Assembly: GCF_900141815.1 (NCBI RefSeq)
Contig: NZ_FQYR01000002.1
Coordinates: 535,091 to 599,090, forward strand
Direction: 5' to 3'
Origin: Rubritalea squalenifaciens DSM 18772
Lineage (GTDB): Bacteria > Verrucomicrobiota > Verrucomicrobiia > Verrucomicrobiales > Akkermansiaceae
Length of the DNA stretch: 64,000 bases
Of the stretch, positions 1 to 9,500 are shown in pieces. The notes under the pieces were generated by a model, which worked only from the letters and a program-made list of their open reading frames with translations, was not told where the DNA came from and made no database searches. The stretch's first letter is position 1, and the number at the start of each line of letters is the position of its first letter. The position numbers and the translations under genes were made by a program.

Positions 1-138
1 CTGCCCCGTAAGTTTGAGAGAGTTCGAAGGGTAGACGTATTGCGCCTCCTGTTTCGTGGCGCAGGAAGAAAAGGTGAGGGTGAATGATCCACACAGCAGA
101 AGAAAAAGAAAGCGGGTGCTCCACGACATAGACGTCAT
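1..138 (-). CDS. Partial lipoprotein (N-terminus only)
   Basis: The minus strand reads a typical export signal from ATG at 138 (alternative ATG at 129) to the window edge. There is a short polar n-region with one Arg, a hydrophobic core rich in Phe and Leu, then a lipobox-like TFSSC at about residues 22-26, followed by polar residues. The frame stays open for 46 codons and runs off the left end. It begins about 35 bases after the stop of the FAD oxidoreductase gene on the same strand, so the two may form an operon. An inverted repeat overlaps its start. The mature protein is not in the window and its function is unknown. Confidence 0.5.
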   Translation of the reverse strand, partial: MTSMSWSTRFLFLLLCGSFTLTFSSCATKQEAQYVYPSNSLKLTGQ

Positions 139-150
139 TGAAGCACCCGC
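112..150 (-). promoter_or_regulatory. Inverted repeat over lipoprotein start / possible terminator
   Basis: A perfect 9-bp inverted repeat (GCGGGTGCT at 112-120, AGCACCCGC at 142-150) with a 21-base loop lies after the FAD oxidoreductase stop. On the minus strand it is followed by a T-rich stretch at 97-111, which would make it an intrinsic terminator. The same bases encode the start and Phe/Leu signal peptide of the downstream lipoprotein. It may therefore be a terminator, a translational control hairpin, or a chance result of signal-peptide codons. Confidence 0.45.
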
Positions 151-173
151 GAGCCGGCATAAAAGCTTATTTT

Positions 174-2123
174 TCAGGCGCTGCGCTCGCTGCCCGGCTG
201 CTGCATGAGCTTCTTCAGCTCATCCAGATGTTTCTGGTAGATGCCGCGCGGGTTGGCCTGGTGCTTGATGCAGAGGGCGGCCGCCTTGCCCACGGTTTCA
301 CCCATCATGCCGGTGGTGCGCATTACGCGGACGGGGCCCAGCCCGTCCTTGGAGACGGAGATGTCCCGGCCAGCCATGAAGAGGTTCTCGATATTGCGGG
401 AGTAGAGCGTGCGGTAGGGTGCCCAGTAGGGACCCTTGTAGCTGTATTCCTTGCCCGCGGTGGCTTTGGAAATGAATTCCTGGCCCTTCAGTTCGTCATC
501 GAATTTTTCATGCGGCACGTGGAGGTCGATGTGCCAGGAGCAGGGGAAAGCGGGATCCTCCCATTGCTTGCCCTGGCGGAAGTCATCGGCGGTGAGGACC
601 ACGTCTCCCATCAGGCGGCGGGATTCGCGCTTGCCGGCGATGAAGGCAGCCCACTCCAGGCGGTGGTTCGGGTACATGCCGTCCACGTTTTTGAGGGTAT
701 CCCAGGCGCCGTACATGGCGCGGAAGTTGAGGTCGCGGATGATCTCGGTATCCTCCACCATGTCCTTGTCGAAGCCGCTTTCCCAGAACCAGCCGCCGAG
801 ATTGTTGAGCGGGTTGCTACCGCCCCATTGGCCACGGAAGTTCTTGCGGCCGGGGAAGGGCTTGTCACTGAGATCGATCGCCCAGGGGCAGCGCGGGAAG
901 GGCTGTTCGGTCTTGCCTTCCTGGAAGTCGGCGGTGAGGGCGTCCTTGTCCTTGCACTCGCACTTCAGGACGTTTTCCTCCTTGGCCGCATCCATCGGGC
1001 GCCAGAGATTGGTCATGCCCATGTTATTGCCCACGGAGTATTCGTAGTCCGCACCCGCCTGGTAGCCGACCACGGCGTCGCCGGTGCAGTCGGCAAAGAG
1101 AGTGCCCTTCACCAGCTTACGCTCGCCCGTGAGCGTGCTCTGGATCACCACGGAGCTGATGCGCTCGCCCTTCTTCTGGGTGGATATGGCCCGGTAGTTG
1201 GTGAGCAGGGTGATGTTTGGCTCTTTGGTCACTACCCCCATCTTCTTCTCATCGTCAAAGAACTTGGCGTGCTTGCCATTCATCGAGCCGGTCTTGGGGA
1301 GGTCGGTGAGGATTTCCTTCACGATGTCCCCGATGTGTGTGTAAGGCTTTTGATTGATGTGACCCTCCGGCCAGACGCGTACCTCAGAGCTGGCATTGCC
1401 GCCGAGGACCGGGCGGTCCTGGATCAGGGCTACCTTGACTCCATGGCGCGCAGCGGAGATGGCAGCGCACACGCCGGCCAGGCCCGCACCTACGACAACG
1501 AATTCATACTCTCCTCCATCGGCTGGTGTGTCTGAAAGACCCAGCAGCTTACGGCGGAACTTCTCCAGCGCCTTCACATCATTGGTCGGCGTGAAGCTGG
1601 TGTCCTTGCAGAAGAGGATAGCCTCGCAGCGGCCTTCGAATCCTGTCAGGTCGTGCAGGGAGACGGTGGTGTCTTTGTCGGAAATGTCTACGGTGCCGCC
1701 ATCGTGCCAGTGCCACTCGGCATTCTTGGTACCAAAGGTTTCTTTCACAGGCTTTCCGTCCAGCAAGACCTGGAACTTGCCCGGTGCGCCCGGTGCCTTC
1801 CACGGCGCTACCCAGTCGCGGGTGCGCACCCAGATCCGGTATTTGCCTGTACTCGGGAAGGTGGCTTTGGTGGTGGCGTCATTGACGGGACGGCCCAGAC
1901 CATGAGCCAGCAGATAGGGCGATCCCATCTGGTCCATGGACTGCTGGTCCAGCTCCCAACCGCCGTGATCGGTGAAACCTTCTGCTTCGAGGAAGACAAA
2001 GGAACCGTCCGATGGAGTATTTTTCCCGAAGGCACGGCTGGAGGCGAGCAGGCCGAGAGCGGTGGCTCCCGCGTGCCCGAGAAACTGGCGTCTGGAATAG
2101 TGAGATGTTTGCATGGTGTTCAT
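174..2123 (-). CDS. Tat-exported FAD-dependent oxidoreductase
   Basis: This is probably a periplasmic FAD-dependent oxidoreductase (FAD_oxidored family) acting on carbohydrate-like substrates. I start it at 2123 because the protein then opens with a twin-arginine signal (SRRQFLGHAG, residues 10-19) and a hydrophobic stretch ending near AFG. Residues 40-185 look like a beta-rich carbohydrate-binding module that begins with a FVFLEAE motif. A Rossmann FAD site follows at about 209-217 (VVVGAGLAG), with the GGNASSEVRV motif 30 residues later. A C-terminal segment, FMAGRDISVSKDGLGPVRVM, is typical of the family. Such proteins are abundant in Planctomycetes and Verrucomicrobia, often beside sulfatases and glycosidases. 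The substrate is unknown. No good Shine-Dalgarno is visible. Confidence 0.85.
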   Translation of the reverse strand: MNTMQTSHYSRRQFLGHAGATALGLLASSRAFGKNTPSDGSFVFLEAEGFTDHGGWELDQQSMDQMGSPYLLAHGLGRPVNDATTKATFPSTGKYRIWVRTRDWVAPWKAPGAPGKFQVLLDGKPVKETFGTKNAEWHWHDGGTVDISDKDTTVSLHDLTGFEGRCEAILFCKDTSFTPTNDVKALEKFRRKLLGLSDTPADGGEYEFVVVGAGLAGVCAAISAARHGVKVALIQDRPVLGGNASSEVRVWPEGHINQKPYTHIGDIVKEILTDLPKTGSMNGKHAKFFDDEKKMGVVTKEPNITLLTNYRAISTQKKGERISSVVIQSTLTGERKLVKGTLFADCTGDAVVGYQAGADYEYSVGNNMGMTNLWRPMDAAKEENVLKCECKDKDALTADFQEGKTEQPFPRCPWAIDLSDKPFPGRKNFRGQWGGSNPLNNLGGWFWESGFDKDMVEDTEIIRDLNFRAMYGAWDTLKNVDGMYPNHRLEWAAFIAGKRESRRLMGDVVLTADDFRQGKQWEDPAFPCSWHIDLHVPHEKFDDELKGQEFISKATAGKEYSYKGPYWAPYRTLYSRNIENLFMAGRDISVSKDGLGPVRVMRTTGMMGETVGKAAALCIKHQANPRGIYQKHLDELKKLMQQPGSERSA

Positions 2124-2187
2124 GGTACTTACGGTCCAAGTGTCCTGACTGCAGGAAAGTAACACAGGAATCTTCCGGAAAAGGCAC

Positions 2188-2216
2188 AAAAAAGCCACCG
2201 CCCCAGGCGGTGGCTT
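2188..2216 (-). terminator. Intrinsic terminator of the PEP-CTERM gene
   Basis: An 11-bp perfect stem (AAGCCACCGCC at 2192-2202, GGCGGTGGCTT at 2206-2216) with a 3-base loop is followed on the minus strand by a run of T. It lies directly downstream of the PEP-CTERM gene ending at 2246. It also overlaps the region upstream of the FAD oxidoreductase, so that gene must be transcribed from its own promoter. Confidence 0.85.
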
Positions 2217-2245
2217 GCACACAATGAATGAAAAGATTTTGCTGG

Positions 2246-2965
2246 CTAGCGGCGGCGTCTGAGGATCAGGCCAAGACCTGCCAGACCGAGCAGGGCGCTG
2301 GAACTCGGCTCAGGAACGGCGGTGGCATCGATCACCACGGAGCCCAGGCCATCTCCTTGAACCGCGCCGTCATCACTACGAATGAAGCCGTTGTTTGTCA
2401 CCGTGGCGAGGTCAGAGGAGGCGCGGAACATGACCGTGCTGTCGCCATTGTCGTAGATGGTTTGCAGGTAGTTCGTGAATTCAGGGCTCGAGGTGAAGAC
2501 GAAGCTTCCTTCGGCGTCAGTATTGGAAATTGTCAGGGTCGCAAGAATGGTGCCTAGAGTGCCGCCAGACGTGGTATCACTGCCGCTTCCGGTAGGGTTG
2601 TTCCAGGTGGCGGTCGCGGCGTCGAAGTCGAAGTCGTAGGCGCGCAGCTCGATGGTGGTGGTAGAGTCGATGCCTGAATATTTCATGGCATCACCCAGGT
2701 CGAAGGAGACGCTGTTGATTGTCGCGCCGCTGGCTCCATAGGTGCTGTAGAGATCGCTCAGGTCAAAGCGGTAGAGGGTGACGAACTCACCGGTGGCGCC
2801 CTGGCCGCCGATTAGGTTGCGATGGCTGCCTTCTTGGCTTGTCGTCGCAGCGGACTCGCGCAGCATGACGTCATCCGCCGCAGTGTGGCTGATGGTGATC
2901 GCGGCTTGGGTGCTGAGTGTACTGGTGAGTAGCGCTATTGTGTATAGTGTAGAGTGTGTGTTCAT
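2246..2965 (-). CDS. PEP-CTERM protein with DNRLRE-like domain
   Basis: A secreted, probably surface-bound protein of 239 residues. It has an N-terminal signal peptide ending near STQA (about 17-20). The body carries DNRLRE-type features, such as a row of hydroxyl-rich beta strands, LIGGQGATGEFVTLYRFDLS near 51-70 and a TATWNNPTGSG motif near 135-145. The C-terminus, VPEPSSSALLGLAGLGLILRRRR, is the verrucomicrobial form of the PEP-CTERM sorting tag, which is recognised by an exosortase not present in this window. The role of these proteins is unknown; extracellular matrix or surface coating is usually proposed. It is divergent from the ECF sigma factor gene and has its own terminator. Confidence 0.85.
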   Translation of the reverse strand: MNTHSTLYTIALLTSTLSTQAAITISHTAADDVMLRESAATTSQEGSHRNLIGGQGATGEFVTLYRFDLSDLYSTYGASGATINSVSFDLGDAMKYSGIDSTTTIELRAYDFDFDAATATWNNPTGSGSDTTSGGTLGTILATLTISNTDAEGSFVFTSSPEFTNYLQTIYDNGDSTVMFRASSDLATVTNNGFIRSDDGAVQGDGLGSVVIDATAVPEPSSSALLGLAGLGLILRRRR

Positions 2966-3103
2966 GGTTTAGAGTTTTTGAGATAGCAGGGCATAGAAGC
3001 GTGCACCTGTGCTGGTGGGGTGTCTCCTTCTCGGAGAAGTAACACACAAAGTTAAAATAAATGTGATATCGTGACGTATCCATGACACTCATGGACAAGG
3101 AGT

Positions 3104-3655
3104 ATGGACGCGCAGCAGGAACAGCAGTGGATCGAGCAAAGCCGCCGGGGAGACCTGCAGGCTTTCGAGGGGCTTGTGCGCCTGCATCAATCCTGGCTGA
3201 GGGGGTGGCTGCGCGGTCAACTAAGCGACTGGAGCGCTGCCGATGACTTGGCCCAGGATACATTCGTGACAGCCTTCCGGCAGATCAGGCAGTTTCGCGG
3301 TGAAGGTTCGTTCCCGGCCTGGCTGAGAGGTATCGCTCATAATCACCTGCGGAATTTCATCCGTAAGAAACGGGAGCTGCTGATGGACGGGGAGACTGAT
3401 CTGGAAGTCCTGCTGCATGAGGTAAATGAGGAGGAAACGGAGCACGTGGCGCTGGATGCCCTGAAGGATTGCCTGGATAAGGTGGAGGGAGGTGCGAAGA
3501 ATTTATTAGAGTTGCGCTACGTGCACGGACACACCGTGCGGGAAATTTCCGCGACCACAGGGAAGGGCTATTCGGCCCTGACCATGAAATTACACCGCTT
3601 GCGCGATAGTCTGCGCGAATGTGTCGAAAGTCAGTTAGAAGGAGGCAAGGCATGA
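3104..3655 (+). CDS. ECF RNA polymerase sigma factor
   Basis: A 183-residue extracytoplasmic-function sigma-70 factor of the Planctomycete/Verrucomicrobia type. Region 2 is visible at about residues 16-80: FEGLVRLHQ, the AADDLAQDTFVTAF core, and FPAWLRGIAHNHLRNFIRKK. Region 4 near 125-170 carries a helix-turn-helix, TVREISATTGKGYSALTMKLHRLRDSL in two pieces. The start at 3104 is supported by AAGGAG five bases upstream. The stop overlaps the start of the FecR/LamG gene by four bases (ATGA), so the two are translationally coupled. By analogy with sigma/FecR pairs, the downstream membrane protein should hold this factor inactive until a surface signal arrives. The regulon is unknown. Confidence 0.92.
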   Translation: MDAQQEQQWIEQSRRGDLQAFEGLVRLHQSWLRGWLRGQLSDWSAADDLAQDTFVTAFRQIRQFRGEGSFPAWLRGIAHNHLRNFIRKKRELLMDGETDLEVLLHEVNEEETEHVALDALKDCLDKVEGGAKNLLELRYVHGHTVREISATTGKGYSALTMKLHRLRDSLRECVESQLEGGKA

Positions 3656-5244
3656 TGTCTAAGGAAGAAATGAACAAGTTGCTCGCACTTTATCTGGAGG
3701 GTGTAGCTACGGAGGAGGAAGAGAGAGAGCTGTTAGCTTGTCTGCAGCAGCACCCGGAATGGCAGCAGGAGGCACGGCGTCAGATGGCTGTACATGGCCA
3801 GCTCAGTGTCCTGATGCAGGATGAGCTCAGTGAGGAAAAATTTGTGGGAGGCATCATGCAGGCTGTGGAGAAAGAGGATGTAGATCAGTTCACGGAAGAG
3901 GTGCGCCAGAAAATCCAGCGTGGTCAGTGGCTGAGGCGTGCACTCGCCGTTGCGGCAGTCATTGCGATTTCCCTGACCGCACTCGTGCTGCTGCAGCCTG
4001 AGAGTGTCACTCAGTCAGGTGGATCTAACATGGCCAGCGTTGTTCGAGCTGATGGAGTAGAGTGGGCTGGCAGTCAGATCGAGAGCGGGGCTGTCCTTGG
4101 CGAGGGGGGAACCGTCAAAATTTCCAAAGGTTTGCTAGAAATGGATCTCGCTGGGCAAGGCCGTCTGATCGTGGAAGGTCCGGCGCATCTGGAATTCCCA
4201 GAGGATGGCAAGGCGGTGCTGCACCATGGCCGTGTGGTGATGCGTGCCACCAAGCAGGGCATCGGCTACCGGATAGAAACTCCGCTGGGTAGCGTGGTGG
4301 ATCTGGGGACGGAATTTGGTGTTTCCGTGGAGGAAAATGGTGTGGTGGAGACGCACGTGATCGATGGCTCCGTGGAAGCCTTTGCCAAGGGAGGCAAGGG
4401 CGGGGTGAAGCTTTTAAAGAATGACGCCATGCGCTTCGGCCAGGATGGTGGCGAGAAGATCCAGGCGGACCTAGGGAACTTCTACACGGAGATGCCGCCA
4501 TCTCACAACGGAGGTGCTGGCTACATCCATTGGTCCTTTGATGAAGGGGAGGGAATCACCGCTCACTCCAAAGGTAAGCTGGCCAAGGAAGCTCCTGGTC
4601 AGGGAGGGATGACGCTCAAGGTGGAGGACGAGGGCAGCCTGCCACAGTGGAGCGAAGGCGTCTCTAGTTCGGCACTTAGCTTCGATGGCAAGGGAGCCTA
4701 CGGGGAGAGCTCCTACCGTGGTATCGGCGGAGGCAAACCAAGGTCGGTTTGTTTCTGGGTGAAGGTGCCTAAAGATCTGAAAATCAGCGAGGGCTACGGT
4801 CTTGTTTCCTGGGGCATTCATAATGTGGAAGGCAAAGCCTGGCAGATCGCCGTCAATCCTCAGCCCGAGCAAGGCCCGGTGGGTAGGCTGCGCCTCGGCC
4901 TCTTCGGTGGTCAGGTGGTAGGCTCTACCGATTTACGTGATGGTCAGTGGCACCATGTGGCGGTGGTACTCTACGGTGGCACCCGCCCAGACGTGGGCAC
5001 CCATGTCTTGCTCTATCTCGATGGTAAACAGGAAAAAGTCTCCCGCCGCGCCCTGCAGGAAGTCCTCACCGATGTGGATAGCCCGGATCACGGACTCTGG
5101 GTGGGCCGTAACATGGCCTACTTCGGCAATGGCCAAGGCATGACCGGGCACCGCTTCTTCCGCGGCTCGCTCGATGAGCTCTACATCTTCGACTACGCCC
5201 TCAGCGCCGCAGAGGTGCAGGCGCTGATGAAGGAGAGGCAATAG
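3652..5244 (+). CDS. FecR anti-sigma protein fused to LamG domain
   Basis: A single-pass membrane protein of 530 residues, the probable anti-sigma partner of the upstream ECF factor. The start at 3652 gives the ATGA overlap and a GGAGG a few bases upstream. The first 30 residues (KEEMNKLLALYLEGVATEEE) match the cytoplasmic zinc-less anti-sigma segment. A transmembrane helix lies near 98-118 (ALAVAAVIAISLTALVLLQ). A FecR beta domain follows at about 125-270, with GRVVMRATKQGIGYRIETPLG and VVDLGTEFGVSV. The C-terminal 230 residues form a LamG/concanavalin-like lectin domain with the usual WHHVAVVLYGG and LDELYIFDYALSAAEV motifs. The lectin end may sense a polysaccharide. Confidence 0.88.
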   Translation: MMSKEEMNKLLALYLEGVATEEEERELLACLQQHPEWQQEARRQMAVHGQLSVLMQDELSEEKFVGGIMQAVEKEDVDQFTEEVRQKIQRGQWLRRALAVAAVIAISLTALVLLQPESVTQSGGSNMASVVRADGVEWAGSQIESGAVLGEGGTVKISKGLLEMDLAGQGRLIVEGPAHLEFPEDGKAVLHHGRVVMRATKQGIGYRIETPLGSVVDLGTEFGVSVEENGVVETHVIDGSVEAFAKGGKGGVKLLKNDAMRFGQDGGEKIQADLGNFYTEMPPSHNGGAGYIHWSFDEGEGITAHSKGKLAKEAPGQGGMTLKVEDEGSLPQWSEGVSSSALSFDGKGAYGESSYRGIGGGKPRSVCFWVKVPKDLKISEGYGLVSWGIHNVEGKAWQIAVNPQPEQGPVGRLRLGLFGGQVVGSTDLRDGQWHHVAVVLYGGTRPDVGTHVLLYLDGKQEKVSRRALQEVLTDVDSPDHGLWVGRNMAYFGNGQGMTGHRFFRGSLDELYIFDYALSAAEVQALMKERQ

Positions 5245-5391
5245 ATCACTGGGTAGGTGGGCAGCTGATAGAGCTGTCTTGAAGCTGGACACCCCGGTGT
5301 TTTTTGCGAAGGATGGCTCGCGTGTGCATCGGCCGTTTTGGTGAGAGACGTCTATGCTGCTCACAAAAACAAGAAATCTAACAGTCTAGTG

Positions 5392-6117
5392 ATGTTTGCC
5401 AAATATTTCATGACCGCCGCCCTGCTGGGTCTCAGTGTCTGTGCCCAGGCTCAAGCCGAGGAAAAATACGTGCTCTATAAAAAAGGATCCTCACTCCCAG
5501 TGGGTACAAAGATAGTGACTAAGACGCGGGTGAATACTGAGAATATGAAGATGAAGTTAGCAGATAAAATAGATAACGGAGGCTCGATACTTACTCAGGA
5601 TTTGAGTGAGGCTTTGCAGCTGGGTAAAGATCGAATTCAGTTAGAAGTCAAGGAGAGCGCGACTGTTACAAAAATGAAAATTGGAGGAAAGGTACTTCCT
5701 GAGCAGAAGAAACAAGGTGAGCTTTTAAAGATCAAGCTTTTGGGTGTCAGGAAAGATGGGAAATGGGATTTTAAACCGGCTAATGCTTCCCTGCAGTTAT
5801 CTCCAAAACAGCAACAACAATTAGGAAACGTTAGTTTTGGGTTTGTGTTGAATGATTGTTATAGTGAAGTCCCGAGGTCTGTGGGTGAGACTTGGGATGA
5901 TGGCCATGGGTATTTGAAATTGCTCACAGGTGTTGATCAGGGTCTGCAAGGTGAAAACAAGGTGACCTTTGATGAAGTTGTTGACTATCAGGGGCAGCAG
6001 TGTGCCGTTCTCACTAGGAAGTTTCATGTCACCGTACGTCTGGATCAAGGCTACAGCATGAAGATGACAGGTGAGGAAACGACCATTCGCTCCCTGAGCC
6101 AGTTCTTCGATTTGTAA
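5392..6117 (+). CDS. Secreted protein of unknown function
   Basis: A 241-residue exported protein. The start at 5392 (MFAKYFMTAALLG) gives a clean signal peptide ending near AQA-EEK, while the longer frame adds a charged, unlikely leader. The body is rich in Lys, Gln and beta-prone segments, with no metal or catalytic motif that I recognise. SVGETWDD near residue 180 resembles secreted proteins in which a beta-barrel fold carries the same phrase. Base composition from about 5500 is AT-richer than its neighbours, so it may be a later arrival. No operon partner is evident; the next gene starts almost 400 bases on. Confidence 0.7.
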   Translation: MFAKYFMTAALLGLSVCAQAQAEEKYVLYKKGSSLPVGTKIVTKTRVNTENMKMKLADKIDNGGSILTQDLSEALQLGKDRIQLEVKESATVTKMKIGGKVLPEQKKQGELLKIKLLGVRKDGKWDFKPANASLQLSPKQQQQLGNVSFGFVLNDCYSEVPRSVGETWDDGHGYLKLLTGVDQGLQGENKVTFDEVVDYQGQQCAVLTRKFHVTVRLDQGYSMKMTGEETTIRSLSQFFDL

Positions 6118-6123
6118 AAGGAG

Positions 6124-6237
6124 ATGACGCTTCTGATGGAAAATAAATCTGAGGATGAAGCAGATGGGATACATATAATCATACCGGCAACGCGAACGCT
6201 TGAGCACACCATCACCTTGCCCAAAGAAGGCGAATAA
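6124..6237 (+). CDS. Possible 37-residue small protein
   Basis: A short open frame starts seven bases after the stop of the preceding secreted protein, with AAAAGGAG directly against its ATG (another ATG follows at 6136). The peptide is acidic at first, then has DGIHIIIPATRTLEH and ends in PKEGE. I do not recognise it. It could be a small translated product, or the tail of a decayed gene. Evidence is weak. Confidence 0.2.
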   Translation: MTLLMENKSEDEADGIHIIIPATRTLEHTITLPKEGE

Positions 6238-6468
6238 AAAAATCTCAGAAAAAATCCTCCCTTTAGACAAGCCCCCGTACAGGCGGCGCTGAATCTATAG
6301 GTCAGGTTAACCCTCCAGTTTTCATTGAGGGTACTGGGGCCGTCTGGGGTGGGTTTTCCGGGCGGTCCCGCTTTTTTTAGCGCTTTGAGGGCTAGGGGTG
6401 ATACGGGGCTCCCCAGTGAGCGACTAAGTGGGGTATTAAAGGGACAGCTGTTTGTGTGCTGCAATAAG

Positions 6469-6498
6469 TTGACAATGAGTCAGTCGTGATGATATACC
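6469..6498 (+). promoter_or_regulatory. Sigma-70-like promoter before the Tricorn homologue
   Basis: TTGACA (6469-6474) and TATACC (6493-6498) are separated by 18 bases, with TGA directly before the -10 box (an extended -10). Transcription would start close to 6505, where the long frame of the protease gene opens with GTG. The mRNA may therefore have little or no leader, or the true start may lie a little further in. Confidence 0.5.
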
Positions 6499-6504
6499 AA
6501 CAGG

Positions 6505-9500
6505 GTGTCTTTTTGTTTGAATGCCCCCTCGAAGTTCTCAATAAGCCGATTGGGAAAGCCGTGTCTGATAGGAATGCTTGGATGGCTCCTGCCTCAAGTA
6601 GGTCTCTCTGATGAGAGTGAAAACCGTGCCAAGTGGTTGCGCTATCCAGCCGTGTCGCCAGATGGTGCGAACATCGCATTTTGTTATCGAGGTCAGATAT
6701 GGCTGGTTCCTGCGGCAGGAGGTTATGCGACTCCCTTGACCAGTGGACTGTTCTACAGTTCGCACCCGGTTTGGTCACCCGATGGCAAGCGGGTAGCTTT
6801 CGCAGCCAAGCGGCATGGGAATTTTGATGTCTTTGTGGTCCCGGTTGATGGTGGCCAGTCCGTAAGGTTGACCTGGCATAGTGCGGATGATGTGCCGGTA
6901 AGTTTCTCGGTGGACGGGGCACAGGTGCAGTATCTATCACCACGCTTAGGCGAGGTGAAGGCGACTGCGCATGATTCCTTGCGGGGGCTGAGTCCGGTGG
7001 TGAAGCAAGTCTATGGTGTACCTGTGAGTGGGGGGCGGCCACGCATTATTTCCCCGGTACCTATGCTTAATCTGGCCTGGAACCAGGCCGGGGACAAACT
7101 GCTCTATGAGAATGAGCCGTGCACCCTGGAGAACATGTGGCGGAAGCACCAGGACTCATCAGCGGCCAGAGATATTTGTCTGTTTGATCCAGCGAGTGGA
7201 ACCTATGAGCAACTGACGCAGTGGAAGGGAGATGATAGAGATCCCCAGTGGAGTGCAGATGGGAAGTCCATGTTCTGGCTGAGTGAGCGTAGCGGCTCTC
7301 TGAATATCTGGAGCAGAGAGCTTCAGGGGGGGGAGCCTGTGCAGGTGAGCCGCCACCAGAAATGGCCGGTACGATTTCTCTCTTCGGCGAGCGACGGGAC
7401 TTTGGTGTATGCCTGGAATGGTGAAATCTGGCGCATCCCTGCTGGCTCTCAAGAAGGCGAGGTAGTGCCCGTGTTCATCCGTCAGTCAAGTTTGGTGGAC
7501 GGGGTGAGCGTGAAGGATGTCACGCCGGAGGTGAATGAATTTGTGATTTCCAAGGATGGCTCCCAGGCTGCTTTGGTCGCGCATGGCGAGGTGTTTGTCC
7601 TCTCTATGAAAGGGGATGGTGTGCGCCGTATCACGAATACGCCGCAGATGGAGCGCATGGTCGACTTTGCGCCCGATGGCCGGGGACTGGCCTATGCTTC
7701 AGAGCGCGGAGGTGATTGGGATATTATCGAGGCCAGCTTGACCCAAGAGGGGGATGCCAGCTTTGCAGGTGCTGCTCCATATGAGGAAAAGGTACTCATT
7801 GGAGGCGGTGGAGACAGCTATGCGCCTGAGTACTCGCCTCAAGGGGACAAGCTAGCTTATCTAGAGTCCAGAACGGAGCTCAGGGTGTTTGATAAAAAGT
7901 CTGGAAACTCGGCGGTGGCACAGAGTGGAGACAAGACCTATTCCTACAATGATGGAGATGTGCTCTTCAAATGGGCCCCAGATGGCCGATGGCTGATTAC
8001 TCAGACAGGCTTTGGCGATGAGGTGAGTCTCGTTAGTGCCGAGAGTGGAAAAGAGTCTGTTAATCTGAGTAACAACGGTTTTGCTGACGGCAACCCGAAG
8101 ATGAGTGCTGATGGGAAGATAGCCCTTTGGGTGAGTGACCGTGAGGGCTTGAAGTCAGTCACTTTCGGTGGCGCCCAGCAGGATATTTATGCCGCCTTCC
8201 TGACGAAGAAGAGCTTGGACCTTTATAAACAAGGAATTGAGGAAGATCAGAAAAAGCCATCGGAGGTGAGCTCCCAGCAAGAGGCGGTCTTGCCAGAAGT
8301 GGATGGACTCTCTACGCGGACCATCCGTCTGACTCCCTTTTCCAGTGAGATCGCTTTCTACCAGCTTACGCCGAATAATAAGCACCTGATTGTCGTGGCG
8401 AACCAGCCTAACGGGATGGCGGTTTGCTATGTGATCGATGCTCGTACTCTGGCTATGAGAACCTTGTTCAGTGGGCCAGTCTTGCCGGGAGGAGCCTATG
8501 CTACGGATGGCGAAGTCAAGGGAGTCTATGTCTGTAGTGGAGGTGCCGTACATCGCTATGATGTAACAAGCGGGGCCAAGCAATCCGTGCCTTACAGGCT
8601 GGAGATGATGCGTGACGCCCGCGCAGAAGTCGCAGGTTTGTTTGAGCATTGCTGGCGCATTACCGAGCAGACCTTTTACCAGAAGGAAATGCATGGAGTA
8701 AACTGGAAGGAGGTCGGCGATCACTATCGTCAGTTCCTTCCTCATCTCATCCACTGGGAAGATGTCGCTGTTTTGTTAGATGAAATGGTGGGGGAGCTGA
8801 ATGCCTCGCACCAGGCGGCCAGATTCCATGCGCCTGCCACGGATATGGATGCCACTGGCTCACTTGGAGTATACTGGGACTACAGTCATGAGGGTGAGGG
8901 GATGAAGGTGGCTCATGTTTTAGCCAATGGCCCATCTGATAGGTCTGATGAAGCGATCAAGAAGGGGACCATCATTCTGGAGGTGGATGGTCACCAGCTC
9001 GGGAAAGATGAGTCTATCGACAAGCTGTTGAATGGCACTGTAGGTAAAGAGCTGTTAGTCAGAGTGCGCTCAGCATCAGGAGAGAAGAACCTGAAGATGC
9101 GTCCGGTGTCACTTGATGTAGAAAACGTGCTCGCCTATGAGAGGTGGGTTTTGGAGAGGCGGGGCATGGTCGACAAATTATCAGGTGGCCGTCTTGGCTA
9201 TCTGCACCTCAATTTGATGGCTCCGGTCGCTTACAAACGCGCCTACGGTGAGCTGTTTGGCCCGTGTAAAGACAAGGAGGCGGTAATCATTGATGTACGC
9301 TCAAATGGGGGAGGAAATCTCCATGACCAGTTGATCACCTTGCTCTCCGGGGAGCATGATAGTTCACTGATCAGCAGGGAGGGAGTCGAAATCGCACGTA
9401 ACCCCATTGGGCGCTGGACCAAGCCCAGCTGCGTGATGGTGAACGCGAACTCTTACTCAGATGGTACAGTCTTCCCGGTTCTCTATCAGCGTAAGAAGAT

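Noticed and set aside
138-1535. Long plus-strand open frame of 465 codons
   Set aside because: It is antisense to the Tat-exported FAD oxidoreductase and reads as Val/Leu/Gly-rich low-information protein. It is a by-product of GC-rich third positions on the opposite strand.
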